Source: Mesorhizobium sp. STM 4661 (GTDB taxonomy: Bacteria > Pseudomonadota > Alphaproteobacteria > Rhizobiales > Rhizobiaceae). From it: 64,000 nt of DNA. Position numbers and translations under genes: made by a program. Shown here piece after piece: positions 18,837 through 27,455 of the stretch; position 1 is the first letter of the stretch, and every line of letters starts with the position of its first letter. The notes under the pieces were generated by a model. That model saw only the letters and a program-made list of their open reading frames with translations, did no database searches and was not told where the DNA came from. The stretch covers positions 1 to 64,000 of the forward strand of contig NZ_CAAF010000004.1 in the NCBI RefSeq assembly GCF_000359125.1, read 5' to 3'.

Positions 18837-19582
18837 AGGTGAGCGTGATCATGCCCGCCTACAACCGCGAGCGCTACATCGTTTCCGCGCTGCGCTCCCT
18901 GCTCAGGCAACGCGACGCCGCCGACCTCGACATCGTCGTCGTCGATGACGGCTCGACCGACGGCACGGCCGACGCCGTGCGCGCGATGATGGGCCAGACG
19001 TCGTGCATCCGCCTGTTCCAGCAAGCCAATATGGGCGTCGCCAAGGCGCGCAACACCGGACTGAGGCAGCTGCTGCCGGAGACGCGTTTCGTGTCGTTTC
19101 TCGATTCCGACGACATCTCGCCGGCCGGACGCTTCAAGGCCGATCTTGCCTGTTTCGAGGCAGATCCCGATCTGGACCTGACCTATTCGCTGATGACGCT
19201 GGTCGACGGTATAGACGACGAGACGCTGGAACCGGCCGCCGACTGCCGCTCGATGGTCGTTCGAGGAGTTTCGCTGGGTGCCGGGATATTCAGCAGGACG
19301 CTTGTCGATCGAACCGGCGGCTTCGATGAGGCGTTCAGTCAGGCTGAGGACACCGACTACCTGCTGCGCGTCTTTGAACGCGGTCCCCGATATATGCTGT
19401 CCGACACTGTCGCACTCTACTACCGGCGTCACCCTGGCAATGCGACCAGGGAGCCTGGCGTTCCAGTTCGCGAGTATCTGCGTGCGATCCACAAATCGAT
19501 GCGCCGGCGCAAGGCCGATCCTTCGCTCCACCAGGTCCAAGGTATTTTCGAATTGAAGAGTCCTGCTGATTGGCGGATGTAA
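18833..19582 (+). CDS. family 2 glycosyltransferase (copy 1)
   Basis: Protein of 249 aa starting in the stop of the HprK-like gene (ATGA). GT-A fold motifs: VSVIMPAYNRERYI at the N-terminus, VVVDDGSTDGT, FLDSDDIS as the DXD motif (about 95), and the acceptor-side AEDTDYLLRVFERG. No membrane helices, so it acts in the cytoplasm, transferring a sugar from a nucleotide-sugar donor. It is a clear paralogue of the gene at 19662, with about three quarters of residues identical by eye, hence a tandem duplication. The acceptor is unknown. Confidence 0.85.
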   Translation: MKVSVIMPAYNRERYIVSALRSLLRQRDAADLDIVVVDDGSTDGTADAVRAMMGQTSCIRLFQQANMGVAKARNTGLRQLLPETRFVSFLDSDDISPAGRFKADLACFEADPDLDLTYSLMTLVDGIDDETLEPAADCRSMVVRGVSLGAGIFSRTLVDRTGGFDEAFSQAEDTDYLLRVFERGPRYMLSDTVALYYRRHPGNATREPGVPVREYLRAIHKSMRRRKADPSLHQVQGIFELKSPADWRM

Positions 19583-19583
19583 C

Positions 19584-19658
19584 ATGCCTAACGAGTGGGT
19601 TGTCATCGCCGAGAGACATGGTCGGACGCTCAGCCCTGGCGCGTCTGGCCCGGAGTGA
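19584..19658 (+). CDS. candidate 24-residue peptide ORF between glycosyltransferases
   Basis: A 24-codon ORF starts 1 nt after the stop of glycosyltransferase copy 1 (TAACATG) and ends 3 nt before the start of copy 2. It begins MPNEWVVIAE and ends SPGASGPE. A weak GGCGGA lies before it. It exactly fills the only gap between consecutive glycosyltransferase genes. It could be a precursor peptide for the PqqD/HprK-type machinery, a coupling leader, or a chance reading frame, which is not rare in GC-rich DNA. No family is recognised. Confidence 0.25.
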   Translation: MPNEWVVIAERHGRTLSPGASGPE

Positions 19659-19661
19659 CGC

Positions 19662-20414
19662 ATGAAGCTGAGCGTGATCATGCCTGTCTACAACCGCGAA
19701 AAATACGTCGGTTCGGCGCTGCGTTCGCTGCTCAGGCAATGCGATGACGCCGATCTCGACATCATCGTGGTCGATGACGGTTCGACCGATGCTTCGGCAG
19801 CGACGGTGCGCTCGCTGATCAAGCAGGCGCCATGCATCCGCCTGTTCCAGCAAGACAATATGGGTGTCACCAAGGCACGCAATGCCGGGCTGAAGCAATT
19901 GCTGCCGGAAACGCGATTGGTATCGTTTCTCGATTCGGACGACATCTCGCCCGCCGGCCGCTTCAGGGTCGATCTTGCCTGTTTCGCGGCCGACCCCGAC
20001 CTTGACCTGACCTATTCACGGATGACGCTTATAGACAGTATAGACGACGAGACGCTGGAACCGGCCGCCGACAGCCATTCCATAACCGTTCGCGGGATCC
20101 ATCTGTCCGCCGGCATTTTCGCCCGGGATCTTGTTGAGCGGATCGGCGGCTTCGACGAGGACTTCAACCAGGCCGAGGACACCGACTACCTGCTGCGCGT
20201 CTTCGAGAGCGGTCCGAGATTCCTCATGCCCGAAACTGTTGCCCTCTATTACCGACGCCACCCCGGCAACATGACCAAGGAAAAGAATGTGCCCTTTCGC
20301 GAATTCATGCGCGCTATCCACAAATCGATAAAACGGCGCAAGGCCAATCCTTCCCTGCACGCCGTCGACGGTATATTCGATTTCAAAGACCTCGCGCATT
20401 GGCGTTTCCTGTAA
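19662..20414 (+). CDS. family 2 glycosyltransferase (copy 2)
   Basis: Protein of 250 aa with the same plan as the preceding copy: LSVIMPVYNREKYV, VVDDGSTDAS, FLDSDDIS and QAEDTDYLLRVFESG. The long runs shared with copy 1 (for example DDETLEPAAD, SALRSLLRQ) show recent duplication, while differences in the last third suggest different acceptors. It has no membrane spans. Its TAA stop overlaps the next start by 1 nt (TAATG). Donor and acceptor are not predictable from the sequence. Confidence 0.85.
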   Translation: MKLSVIMPVYNREKYVGSALRSLLRQCDDADLDIIVVDDGSTDASAATVRSLIKQAPCIRLFQQDNMGVTKARNAGLKQLLPETRLVSFLDSDDISPAGRFRVDLACFAADPDLDLTYSRMTLIDSIDDETLEPAADSHSITVRGIHLSAGIFARDLVERIGGFDEDFNQAEDTDYLLRVFESGPRFLMPETVALYYRRHPGNMTKEKNVPFREFMRAIHKSIKRRKANPSLHAVDGIFDFKDLAHWRFL

Positions 20415-21091
20415 TGTCGGGCTACGGCGTCGTTGTTCCAGCCTTCAACGCGGCCACCACCATCGCCGAGACGTTGGGATCGGTCGTGGCTCAGTCGATC
20501 AAACCCGACGCCATCGTCGTCGTCGACGACGGCTCGACCGACGACATGGCGGCCGTGATCGATGCGCTGAACCTGAAGGTGCGGCTGCTGCGCCAGGAAA
20601 ACGCGGGGCCTGGCAGCGCCACGACCAGAGGCATTGCCGCGCTGTCGACGCCGTTCATCGCGACGCTCGATGCCGACGATTTGTGGTTGCCGACCAAGAT
20701 CGAAGAACAGCTTGCGCATCTCAGGCGATTTCCGCGGACATCGGGCGTTTTTACCCATTGGCGCAACTTCCGCCATGACCGGCCCGATGCGCCGGACGCC
20801 GTAACCGTGCCCGGCTGGTCGCGTTCGACAATGATGATCCGCCGCACGGTCTTCGATGCCGTCGGGCCGATCGTCGATCCGCCGGGTGGCCGCGGCGAAA
20901 TGATCGACTGGATCGCCCGGGCACGCGAGGCGGGCCTGGTTCTCGATATGCTGAATGAGGCGCTGACATTGCGTCGCATCAGGCCCGGCAGCCTGTCCTA
21001 TGGGCGCGATGCCACGCGCGACCGCGGCTATCTCGAGGTCGCCCGGCTCGCCATGCAGCGCCGGGCGCGAAACAAGGCGGAACCCAATTGA
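20414..21091 (+). CDS. family 2 glycosyltransferase (third, divergent)
   Basis: Protein of 225 aa with GT-A motifs: YGVVVPAFNAATTIAET, VVVDDGSTDDM, and LDADDLWLPTKIEEQL in place of FLDSDD. It is shorter and only distantly similar to the two preceding genes. The start is the ATG at 20414 overlapping the previous stop, and its TGA overlaps the next ATG (TGATG), so translation is coupled along the cluster. A cytoplasmic enzyme; substrate unknown. Confidence 0.8.
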   Translation: MSGYGVVVPAFNAATTIAETLGSVVAQSIKPDAIVVVDDGSTDDMAAVIDALNLKVRLLRQENAGPGSATTRGIAALSTPFIATLDADDLWLPTKIEEQLAHLRRFPRTSGVFTHWRNFRHDRPDAPDAVTVPGWSRSTMMIRRTVFDAVGPIVDPPGGRGEMIDWIARAREAGLVLDMLNEALTLRRIRPGSLSYGRDATRDRGYLEVARLAMQRRARNKAEPN

Positions 21092-22581
21092 TGGCCAGGA
21101 CGATCCGGCGTATCGGCCGCCGGTTTCCGGACTATGGCTGGTCCTGGCCCACCGGCAAGCTCGACCAATTGCTCAAGGCGGCGCTTCTTCCAGATAAGGA
21201 AGCGGCCTGCCAATACGCAATGCGCTGGCTTGACGAGAACGACATCGACCTCGTCTCCTTTCGCGAGCACCGGCTGCTCGCCGCGATTTCCGACAGGTTC
21301 GGCAGGAAGCTTGCCGTCCATGCCGCCTATCCGCGCCTTGTCGGCCTGCAAAAGATGCTGTGGACCAAATCGCGGATGGCGATGCGCGAGGCCGAGCCGG
21401 CGCTGAAGGCGATGGTGGAAGCCGGATCGGCGGTCATGTTGATCAAGGGCGCCAGCCGCATTGCCGTCAATGCGTCGGCACAGCGCGGCCGGGTGGCGCA
21501 TGACATCGACATATTGGTGCGCCCGCAGGACATGCTCGCCGCCTTCGACGTGCTACGCGACCGCGACTGGCAGATCGCCACCGGCGTCAGCCCGCAATAT
21601 CTCAGGGCCAGATTGTCGTCCGTGCGGTCGATGAACTTCTTCAAGGGCAGTTTCGGCGATATCGACCTGCACCAGTTCGGCTACGACGGATCACAATCCA
21701 GCTGGGAAGACGATTTGGCGATCTGGCGGCGGGCGATAGCGGCCGAATTCAGCGGCGTCAGCGTGTTTGTTCCCTCGCCGGCCGATCGCATCGCGCTCGC
21801 CATCGCGCATGGCGGTCTCGACGCCCACACCCATAGCGACTGGCTGGTCGATTGCGCGGTGGCCATCGATGGCGGCGATGTCGACTGGGATGTGTTCGTC
21901 GATATCGCGGCAAAGCGCGGCCTGGCCGTTGCGGCGGCGGTGGCGCTCTCCTATCTCGCACTGGAGATCGGCATTGCAGTGCCCGAGACGCCCCTGGCAA
22001 GGACAGTGGCGATGGCGGATCGCGCCGGCCTGTCGCGCTGGTCCTCGGTGCTGCAAGCCAAGCCGCGCACGGATTTCGGCGGTCTCGTCTGGCTGTCGCG
22101 CGGATTTGCCAAGCAGCTGCGCTTGAAGCGCAAGAAAGGCCGACTGCGGCAATCGGCGCCTGATATCGTCTGGCGCGGCAAATCGGCCATACACAAGGCG
22201 AAGACGGCGCCAGCGCCATTCGTGCTTTCACAGACGATTCCCTATCCCCAGACGGCTCCCTATTTGGAAATGACTGGCGACATGATGCTTGACGTGACGG
22301 TCAGGATCGCCGTTCCGCCGGTCCGGCGCCGCATTGAAATGGAGATCAATGCCGCCGGCCGGCATGTCGCCCGCTTGCGGTCCATGGCGATCAGCCGCTC
22401 CGGTGGTGAAAGGGTGCTGCACTTTCGCGGCAAGGTGACGCTTGACGGTGCAGGCCAGGCGTTGGTGCTCGAGGCCCGGCCGTCCCGCCAGTTCCGGCAG
22501 TGGGACAATGAGGCGACTGTCGCCACCTATGGCGCGCTGCCGTTCCAATTGCTGTCGGCGCGCTTTTCGCCACTCGGCTGA
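21091..22581 (+). CDS. nucleotidyltransferase-fold protein (NTP_transf_5-like)
   Basis: Protein of 496 aa. The middle has AVMLIKGASRIAVNASAQRG followed by VAHDIDILVRPQDM (about 130-150), the GG/GA...DIDIL pattern of the uncharacterised nucleotidyltransferase family found next to HprK and PqqD proteins in peptide-modification clusters. The second Asp could be in DIDLHQFGY. The last 140 residues look like a beta-rich accessory domain (LDVTVRIAVPPVRRRIEMEI). It is coupled to the upstream glycosyltransferase by a 1-nt overlap and ends the cluster. It may transfer AMP or another nucleotide to a sugar or peptide (inference). Confidence 0.65.
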   Translation: MARTIRRIGRRFPDYGWSWPTGKLDQLLKAALLPDKEAACQYAMRWLDENDIDLVSFREHRLLAAISDRFGRKLAVHAAYPRLVGLQKMLWTKSRMAMREAEPALKAMVEAGSAVMLIKGASRIAVNASAQRGRVAHDIDILVRPQDMLAAFDVLRDRDWQIATGVSPQYLRARLSSVRSMNFFKGSFGDIDLHQFGYDGSQSSWEDDLAIWRRAIAAEFSGVSVFVPSPADRIALAIAHGGLDAHTHSDWLVDCAVAIDGGDVDWDVFVDIAAKRGLAVAAAVALSYLALEIGIAVPETPLARTVAMADRAGLSRWSSVLQAKPRTDFGGLVWLSRGFAKQLRLKRKKGRLRQSAPDIVWRGKSAIHKAKTAPAPFVLSQTIPYPQTAPYLEMTGDMMLDVTVRIAVPPVRRRIEMEINAAGRHVARLRSMAISRSGGERVLHFRGKVTLDGAGQALVLEARPSRQFRQWDNEATVATYGALPFQLLSARFSPLG

Positions 22582-22823
22582 AGCCACCGCACGAGGGAAC
22601 CCGCAGGTACAGGCAAGTGGCCGGATGATCCGGCGCCGCGTGGCATGCAGTCCCTGCAAATGCTGATGCGGCGCTTTGATCTTGACTTCCAGCAGCACGA
22701 TCCGATCATGACCGATCCTGCCCCGGCACAATCGTGATAGCCATATCTATTTGTTTTTCAATGGCTTTTCTCGAAAACCGAGCTTCATCTCGATGGGCCA
22801 TGCGCTAAAACTCTCGACGTGAC

Positions 22824-22857
22824 TTGACATTTGTCGACCATAAATTGACTATTGTCA
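22824..22857 (+). promoter_or_regulatory. candidate promoter and paired TGAC operators for the polyol operon
   Basis: A consensus -35 TTGACA lies at 22824, with a weak -10 (GACTAT) 17 bp on. Overlapping this are two sites with the same plan, TGACATTTGTCG at 22825 and TGACTATTGTCA at 22846 (perfect TGAC-N4-GTCA palindrome), 21 bp apart, two helical turns. They are good candidates for the SorC-type regulator encoded at 29368. The rest of the 350-bp gap (22582-22823) shows nothing recognisable. Confidence 0.5.
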
Positions 22858-22931
22858 CATTCGATGCCTTGGGCGGAGGTCACCAGCGTCGATCGGCTCC
22901 AAGGATTGCCGAATACACGGGAGGAGAGAAC

Positions 22932-24410
22932 GTGGAGCTTTTGCTCGATGTTGAAGGGCTGAAAAAGTCCTTTGGTGGCGTCGCCGCCTTGCGCGACGGC
23001 CGCTTTCAGCTTCGTGCCGGCACGGTTCATGCGCTCTGCGGCGGCAACGGCGCAGGCAAATCAACCTTTCTCAGGATATTGATGGGCATCTTCAGCCGCG
23101 ATGCCGGCTCGATCCGCCGCCGCGGCAAGGAGGTGGAATTCGCAAATCCGGCCGACGCACTGGCCTCGGGCATCGCCATCATCGAGCAGGAACTCAGCCC
23201 TGTTCCCCACATGACGGTTGCCGAGAACATCTATCTCGGCCGCGAGCCCAAGGCGCGGTTCGGCGGCATCGATTTCCGCGCGATGAACCGGTCCGCGCAA
23301 GGACTGCTGGACGATCTCGAATTCGATATCCGGGCCACGCAGTACATGATGAACCTCTCGGTTGCGCGGATGCAGCTCGTCGAGATCGCCAAGGCGCTCA
23401 GTCACGACGCGGAGGTCATCTTCATGGATGAGCCGACCTCGGCGATCGGCGAGCGGGAAGCACAGCACCTGTTCGCCGCGATCCGCCGCCTGCAGGCGCA
23501 AGGGCGCGGCATCGTCTATGTTTCCCACCGCCTGTCGGAGATCTTCCAGATCGCCGATTCCTACACGGTCTTTCGCGATGGCGCCTATGTCGGCAGCGGG
23601 GCGCTTGCTGACATCGATCGACCCGGCCTGATCCGCATGATCGTCGGCCGCGAACTGTCGGAGGAATTCGCCAAGACCAACACGCCGACATCGGAACCCG
23701 GTATCGAGGTTGCCGCGCTCACTTGCCCGAACAAGATCGAGGACATCTCGTTTTCGGTGCACAAGGGCGAGATTTTCGGCATTTACGGCCTGATGGGAGC
23801 CGGTCGGACGGAGATCTTCAACTGCCTGTTCGGGCTCGACAGGCCTTCGGCGGGAAGCATCAAGGTCGACGGGACCGAGGTCAGCATTGCAAAGCCTGCG
23901 GATGCGATGGCGCATGGTCTGGCGCTGGTCACCGAGGACCGCAAGCTGACCGGTCTCAATCTCGCCGATTCCGTGCGCGCCAACATCTGCATGGCGAGCC
24001 TGCCTGAAATGAGCCCCGCCTTCGCCATGGATCGGGCGCGGGAGGCGGACGCAAGCCGCGGCATGCGGGAAAAGTTTCAGATCAAGGCGGCCCGCGACAC
24101 GATGCCGGTTTCCAGCCTTTCAGGCGGCAACCAGCAGAAGGTGGTGCTCGGAAAATGGTTCCTTCGCAATCCGAAGGTGCTGCTTCTGGACGAGCCGACG
24201 CGCGGCGTCGATGTCGGCGCCAAGCGTGAAATCTACCGGATCATCAGCGACTTCGCGGCGTCCGGCGGCACGGTCGTGATGATCTCGTCGGAAATCGACG
24301 AGGTTCTCGGCATGTCGGACCGGATCATGGTGATGCGCGCCGGCAAAAGTGCCGGAACCTTCAGCCGGGAGGAAACGGATGCCCAGTCGCTCGTCCATCT
24401 ATCAACCTGA
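22932..24410 (+). CDS. sugar/polyol ABC transporter, two-domain ATPase (RbsA-like)
   Basis: Protein of 492 aa with two ABC domains, the RbsA/MglA form. The first has Walker A GGNGAGKST, Walker B VIFMDEPTSAI and YVSHRLSEIF. The second has the degenerate Walker A YGLMGAGRTE typical of this family, signature LSGGNQQKVVLGKW and LLLDEPTRGVD. The GTG start at 22932 is chosen for its GGAGGAGAG; a long upstream extension would run into the promoter. With the permease (24451) and binding protein (25620) it makes a CUT2-type importer. Neighbouring kinase and dehydrogenase genes suggest a polyol or ketose substrate. Confidence 0.88.
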   Translation: MELLLDVEGLKKSFGGVAALRDGRFQLRAGTVHALCGGNGAGKSTFLRILMGIFSRDAGSIRRRGKEVEFANPADALASGIAIIEQELSPVPHMTVAENIYLGREPKARFGGIDFRAMNRSAQGLLDDLEFDIRATQYMMNLSVARMQLVEIAKALSHDAEVIFMDEPTSAIGEREAQHLFAAIRRLQAQGRGIVYVSHRLSEIFQIADSYTVFRDGAYVGSGALADIDRPGLIRMIVGRELSEEFAKTNTPTSEPGIEVAALTCPNKIEDISFSVHKGEIFGIYGLMGAGRTEIFNCLFGLDRPSAGSIKVDGTEVSIAKPADAMAHGLALVTEDRKLTGLNLADSVRANICMASLPEMSPAFAMDRAREADASRGMREKFQIKAARDTMPVSSLSGGNQQKVVLGKWFLRNPKVLLLDEPTRGVDVGAKREIYRIISDFAASGGTVVMISSEIDEVLGMSDRIMVMRAGKSAGTFSREETDAQSLVHLST

Positions 24411-24450
24411 ACAGGGACAGGGTGTTCGCTCAATGGCAGAGGAATCAGTG

Positions 24451-25491
24451 ATGTCGGTTGGCGACAACAAGAATGCGAAGAGCGGGAAGAATGCGAACGG
24501 CGGCAAGAATGCAAATAGCTGGTTCGGTTCGGAGCAGCGCCGGCTGTTGATCCAGGAATACGGCATCTTCCTTGCTTTCCTGATCCTGGTAGCGGTTCTC
24601 TCGGTCTCCAACGAGTTCTTCCTTACGGCCGGCAACATCTCGAACGTGCTGCTGCAGACCTCGATCAACGGCGTTCTCGCCATCGGCATGACTTTCGTCA
24701 TCCTGACGCGCGGCATCGATCTCTCGGTCGGTTCCGTCGTCGCGCTAGCCGGCATCGTCAGCGCGAGCTTCGTGACCAGTTCCGCGACCGCCGGGATTGC
24801 CGGCGCGCCCTATCCGGTCGCCCTGGGGCTCGGCATCGGCCTGCTGGTCGGCATTGCCTGCGGCGCCGTCTCCGGCGTGATCGTATCGCGGTTTTCGGTG
24901 CCGGCCTTCGTGGCGACGCTGGGCATGCTGTCGGCGGCACGCGGAATGACCCTCATCTATGGCGGAGGCCGTCCCGTTCCCGCGCTGACGCCGGCCTTCC
25001 GCTGGATCGGCACAGGCAACATCCTTGGCATACCCGCGCCGGTCGTCATTCTGGCTGTCGTGTTCGCCGTCTCCTGGTGGATCCTCAACCGCACCCGTTT
25101 TGGCCGCTACATCTATGCCGTCGGCGGCAACCCTCATGCGGCCAGGACCTCGGGCATCAACATCACCCGCACGCAGTTCGCCGTCTATGTCATCTCCGGC
25201 GGTCTTGCCGGGCTCGCCGGGATGCTGCTCAGCGCCCGCACCGGTTCCGCCCTGCCCCAGGCCGGTATTGCCTATGAACTGGACGCGATCGCGGCGGTGG
25301 TGATCGGTGGAACCAGCCTTTCTGGAGGCGTCGGCCGGGTGACCGGCACGCTGATCGGCGCGCTGATCATCGGCGTCATGAACAACGGTCTCGATCTGAT
25401 GGGTATCCAATCCTATTACCAGCAAGTCCTCAAGGGCGCCCTGATCGTTGGCGCCGTGATGCTTGATCAGAAAAGAAACTACGGGGCCTAG
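24451..25491 (+). CDS. sugar/polyol ABC transporter permease (RbsC-like)
   Basis: CUT2-family permease of about 346 aa with 8-10 hydrophobic spans and the family sequences MTFVILTRGIDLSVGSVVAL and AVGGNPHAARTSGI. The ATG at 24451 has GAGGA 7 nt upstream; ATG 24433 would add 6 residues. The N-terminal cytoplasmic stretch is low-complexity, with repeated KNAKSGKNA/GGKNAN units, unusual for this family. It forms the channel used with the RbsA-like ATPase. Confidence 0.85.
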   Translation: MSVGDNKNAKSGKNANGGKNANSWFGSEQRRLLIQEYGIFLAFLILVAVLSVSNEFFLTAGNISNVLLQTSINGVLAIGMTFVILTRGIDLSVGSVVALAGIVSASFVTSSATAGIAGAPYPVALGLGIGLLVGIACGAVSGVIVSRFSVPAFVATLGMLSAARGMTLIYGGGRPVPALTPAFRWIGTGNILGIPAPVVILAVVFAVSWWILNRTRFGRYIYAVGGNPHAARTSGINITRTQFAVYVISGGLAGLAGMLLSARTGSALPQAGIAYELDAIAAVVIGGTSLSGGVGRVTGTLIGALIIGVMNNGLDLMGIQSYYQQVLKGALIVGAVMLDQKRNYGA

Positions 25492-25494
25492 CGC

Positions 25495-25543
25495 ATCGGA
25501 CCCAAAGCGGGACCCGGTTCGGGTCTGATGCCTAGGCCCCTTC
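25495..25543. repeat. short palindromic repeat after the permease gene
   Basis: GCATCGGACCC at the left and GGGTCTGATGC at the right form an imperfect inverted repeat (GCATCGGACCC against GCATCAGACCC), with an inner GGGACCCGG. It resembles the widespread Rhizobiales intergenic palindromes but is not the same as families A-D here. Confidence 0.5.
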
Positions 25544-25619
25544 CGGTACCGGACCTGCAACACGCGCGTCCGTATAAGGCGAACCATGTCGGTCGCTCGC
25601 TCAAAGTGGAGGTAACGAA

Positions 25620-26606
25620 ATGAAAAGATTGATGATTGCGCTCGCATCCGCGACCGCGCTGCTGGCCTCGTCGGCCATGGCTCAGGAGAAGGTCAAGATC
25701 GGCGCGGCACCTTACGGGCTGAACGCCGAATTCATGCAGATCTGGGCGGCGGCGCTCCAGGAGCATCCGGCCGTCAAGAGCGGTGAAGTCGAACTGACGG
25801 TCTTCGACGGCCGTTATGACGCCCTGGTCCAGCAGGACCAGTTCAAGACGATGGCGACGCAGAAATACAACGCCATCATCTTCGCTCCGATCGACGTCGA
25901 CGCCGGCGCCGCGGCGGTGCAGACGGCCGCCGATGCCGGCATTCCGGTCATCGGCTCGAACACCCGCGTCAATTCCGATCTGTTGACCTCCTATGTCGGA
26001 TCCGACGACACGATCTCGGGCTACATGGAAGCCAAGACCGTGCTCGACAAGATCGGCTGCAAGGGCAATGTGGTCATCCTCGAAGGGCCGATCGGTCAGT
26101 CGGCGCAGATTTCCCGTCTCGAAGGCAACAAGAAGGCGCTTGCCGAGTGCCCGGATGTCAAGATCCTCGAGGACCAGACCGCAAACTGGTCGCGCGCCGA
26201 AGCCCAGACGCTGATGGAAAACTGGCTCACCGCCCACCCGAACCAGATCAACGGCGTGATCGGCCAGAACGACGAAATGGCCCTCGGCGCCATCGAGGCG
26301 ATCAAGGCCGCCGGGCTCGACGTGAAGAGCTTCACCATTGCCGGCATCGACGGAATCACCGATGCGCTCCACGCCGTCAAGGCCGGTGAGATGACGTCGA
26401 TCCTGCAGGACGCGCGCGCCCAGGCGCAAGGCGCGCTCGACCTTGCCATCTTCGCTGCCAGGAAGGGTGACTACAAGCCGCAGTCCGACATCTGGGCAAC
26501 CTACAAGGACATGCCGTGGAAAGACGGCAAGGAGAAGATCTACAATGTGCCGTGGACGCCAGTGACGGCGGAAAACGTCGACCAGCTTCTGGCGACGCGC
26601 AAATAA
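25620..26606 (+). CDS. sugar/polyol ABC transporter, periplasmic binding protein
   Basis: Protein of 328 aa with signal peptide (MKRLMIALASATALLASSAM, cleavage near AMAQ). It has the Peripla_BP_4 (ribose-binding-like) pattern: IIFAPIDVDAGAAAV, GIPVIGSNTRVN and NGVIGQNDEMALGAIEAIKA. GGAGG lies about 8 nt before the ATG. A perfect 8-bp hairpin follows the stop, which would protect its message. The ligand is not predictable; tetritols, threitol-like polyols or ketoses fit the downstream SDR and Dha kinases. Confidence 0.85.
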   Translation: MKRLMIALASATALLASSAMAQEKVKIGAAPYGLNAEFMQIWAAALQEHPAVKSGEVELTVFDGRYDALVQQDQFKTMATQKYNAIIFAPIDVDAGAAAVQTAADAGIPVIGSNTRVNSDLLTSYVGSDDTISGYMEAKTVLDKIGCKGNVVILEGPIGQSAQISRLEGNKKALAECPDVKILEDQTANWSRAEAQTLMENWLTAHPNQINGVIGQNDEMALGAIEAIKAAGLDVKSFTIAGIDGITDALHAVKAGEMTSILQDARAQAQGALDLAIFAARKGDYKPQSDIWATYKDMPWKDGKEKIYNVPWTPVTAENVDQLLATRK

Positions 26607-26613
26607 TCCGGCC

Positions 26614-26642
26614 GTGGGGTGGGCTTTGCTGGCGCACCCCAC
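26614..26642 (+). promoter_or_regulatory. hairpin after the binding-protein gene
   Basis: GTGGGGTG at 26614-26621 pairs perfectly with CACCCCAC at 26635-26642. No T-run follows and the next gene begins 20 nt later, so it is more likely an mRNA-stabilising or partial-termination element than the operon end. Confidence 0.55.
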
Positions 26643-26662
26643 GTTCCAACAGAGAAAGAGCC

Positions 26663-27433
26663 ATGACTGATTCAATCCAGGTTGATCTCAATTTTTCGCT
26701 GGGCGGCAAAGTCGCCCTGGTCACCGGCGGCGCCTCCGGCATCGGCAGCGCCATTGCCTCGGCATTCGCCACGAAGGGCGCCACTGTCGGGGTGATCGAT
26801 ATCAATGAATCGGTTGCGCGATCGAAGGCCGATGAGCTCGGCAACGGCGCGAAATCCTTCGTCTGCGATGTATCCGATCCGCGATCCGTGGACGCCGTGT
26901 TCGCGGCGGCGCAAGCGGCTTTCGGCCATATCGATATCGTCGTCAACAGCGCCGGCGTCGCCGTTCTCGCTCCCGCCGAGGAGCTCAGCCTCGAGGCCTG
27001 GGACAAGACCATCGACATCAATCTCAAGGGAACGTTTCTGGTCTCCCAGGCCGCCGGACGCGCCATGATCAAGGCCGGCAAGGGCGGCAAGATCATCAAC
27101 ATGGCCTCGCAGGCAGGCACCGTCGCGATCGACCAGCATGTCGCCTATTGCGCCTCCAAATTCGGCGTTATCGGCCTGTCCAAGACGCTTGCCGCCGAAT
27201 GGGGCAAACACGGCATCACGGTCAATACGATTTCTCCGACCGTGGTGCTGACCGATCTCGGCCGAAAGGCCTGGGACAACCCGCGCGGCGAGGCGTTGAA
27301 GCAGCGCATTCCGACCGGCCGCTTTGCCTTTCCCCAAGAGATCGCAGCAGCGGCGGTGTTCCTGGCATCGAACGGCGCCGACATGATCAACGGCGCCGAC
27401 CTGCTGGTCGACGGCGGCTACACCATTGTCTGA
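26663..27433 (+). CDS. SDR-family polyol dehydrogenase
   Basis: Classical short-chain dehydrogenase, 256 aa. The Rossmann motif is TGGASGIGSAIA (about 18-29), NSAG is in IVVNSAGVAV, the catalytic Ser is in NMASQAGT and the Tyr/Lys pair in YCASKFGVIG. The cofactor Asp in GVIDINES points to NAD(H). Set between a CUT2 transporter and Dha-type kinases, it would oxidise an imported polyol to a ketose that DhaK/DhaL phosphorylates. This is the logic of D-threitol/erythrulose pathways described in Mycobacterium smegmatis; substrate assignment is inference. Confidence 0.82.
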   Translation: MTDSIQVDLNFSLGGKVALVTGGASGIGSAIASAFATKGATVGVIDINESVARSKADELGNGAKSFVCDVSDPRSVDAVFAAAQAAFGHIDIVVNSAGVAVLAPAEELSLEAWDKTIDINLKGTFLVSQAAGRAMIKAGKGGKIINMASQAGTVAIDQHVAYCASKFGVIGLSKTLAAEWGKHGITVNTISPTVVLTDLGRKAWDNPRGEALKQRIPTGRFAFPQEIAAAAVFLASNGADMINGADLLVDGGYTIV

Positions 27434-27455
27434 CCGGCGCAAGATTGGAGCAACA

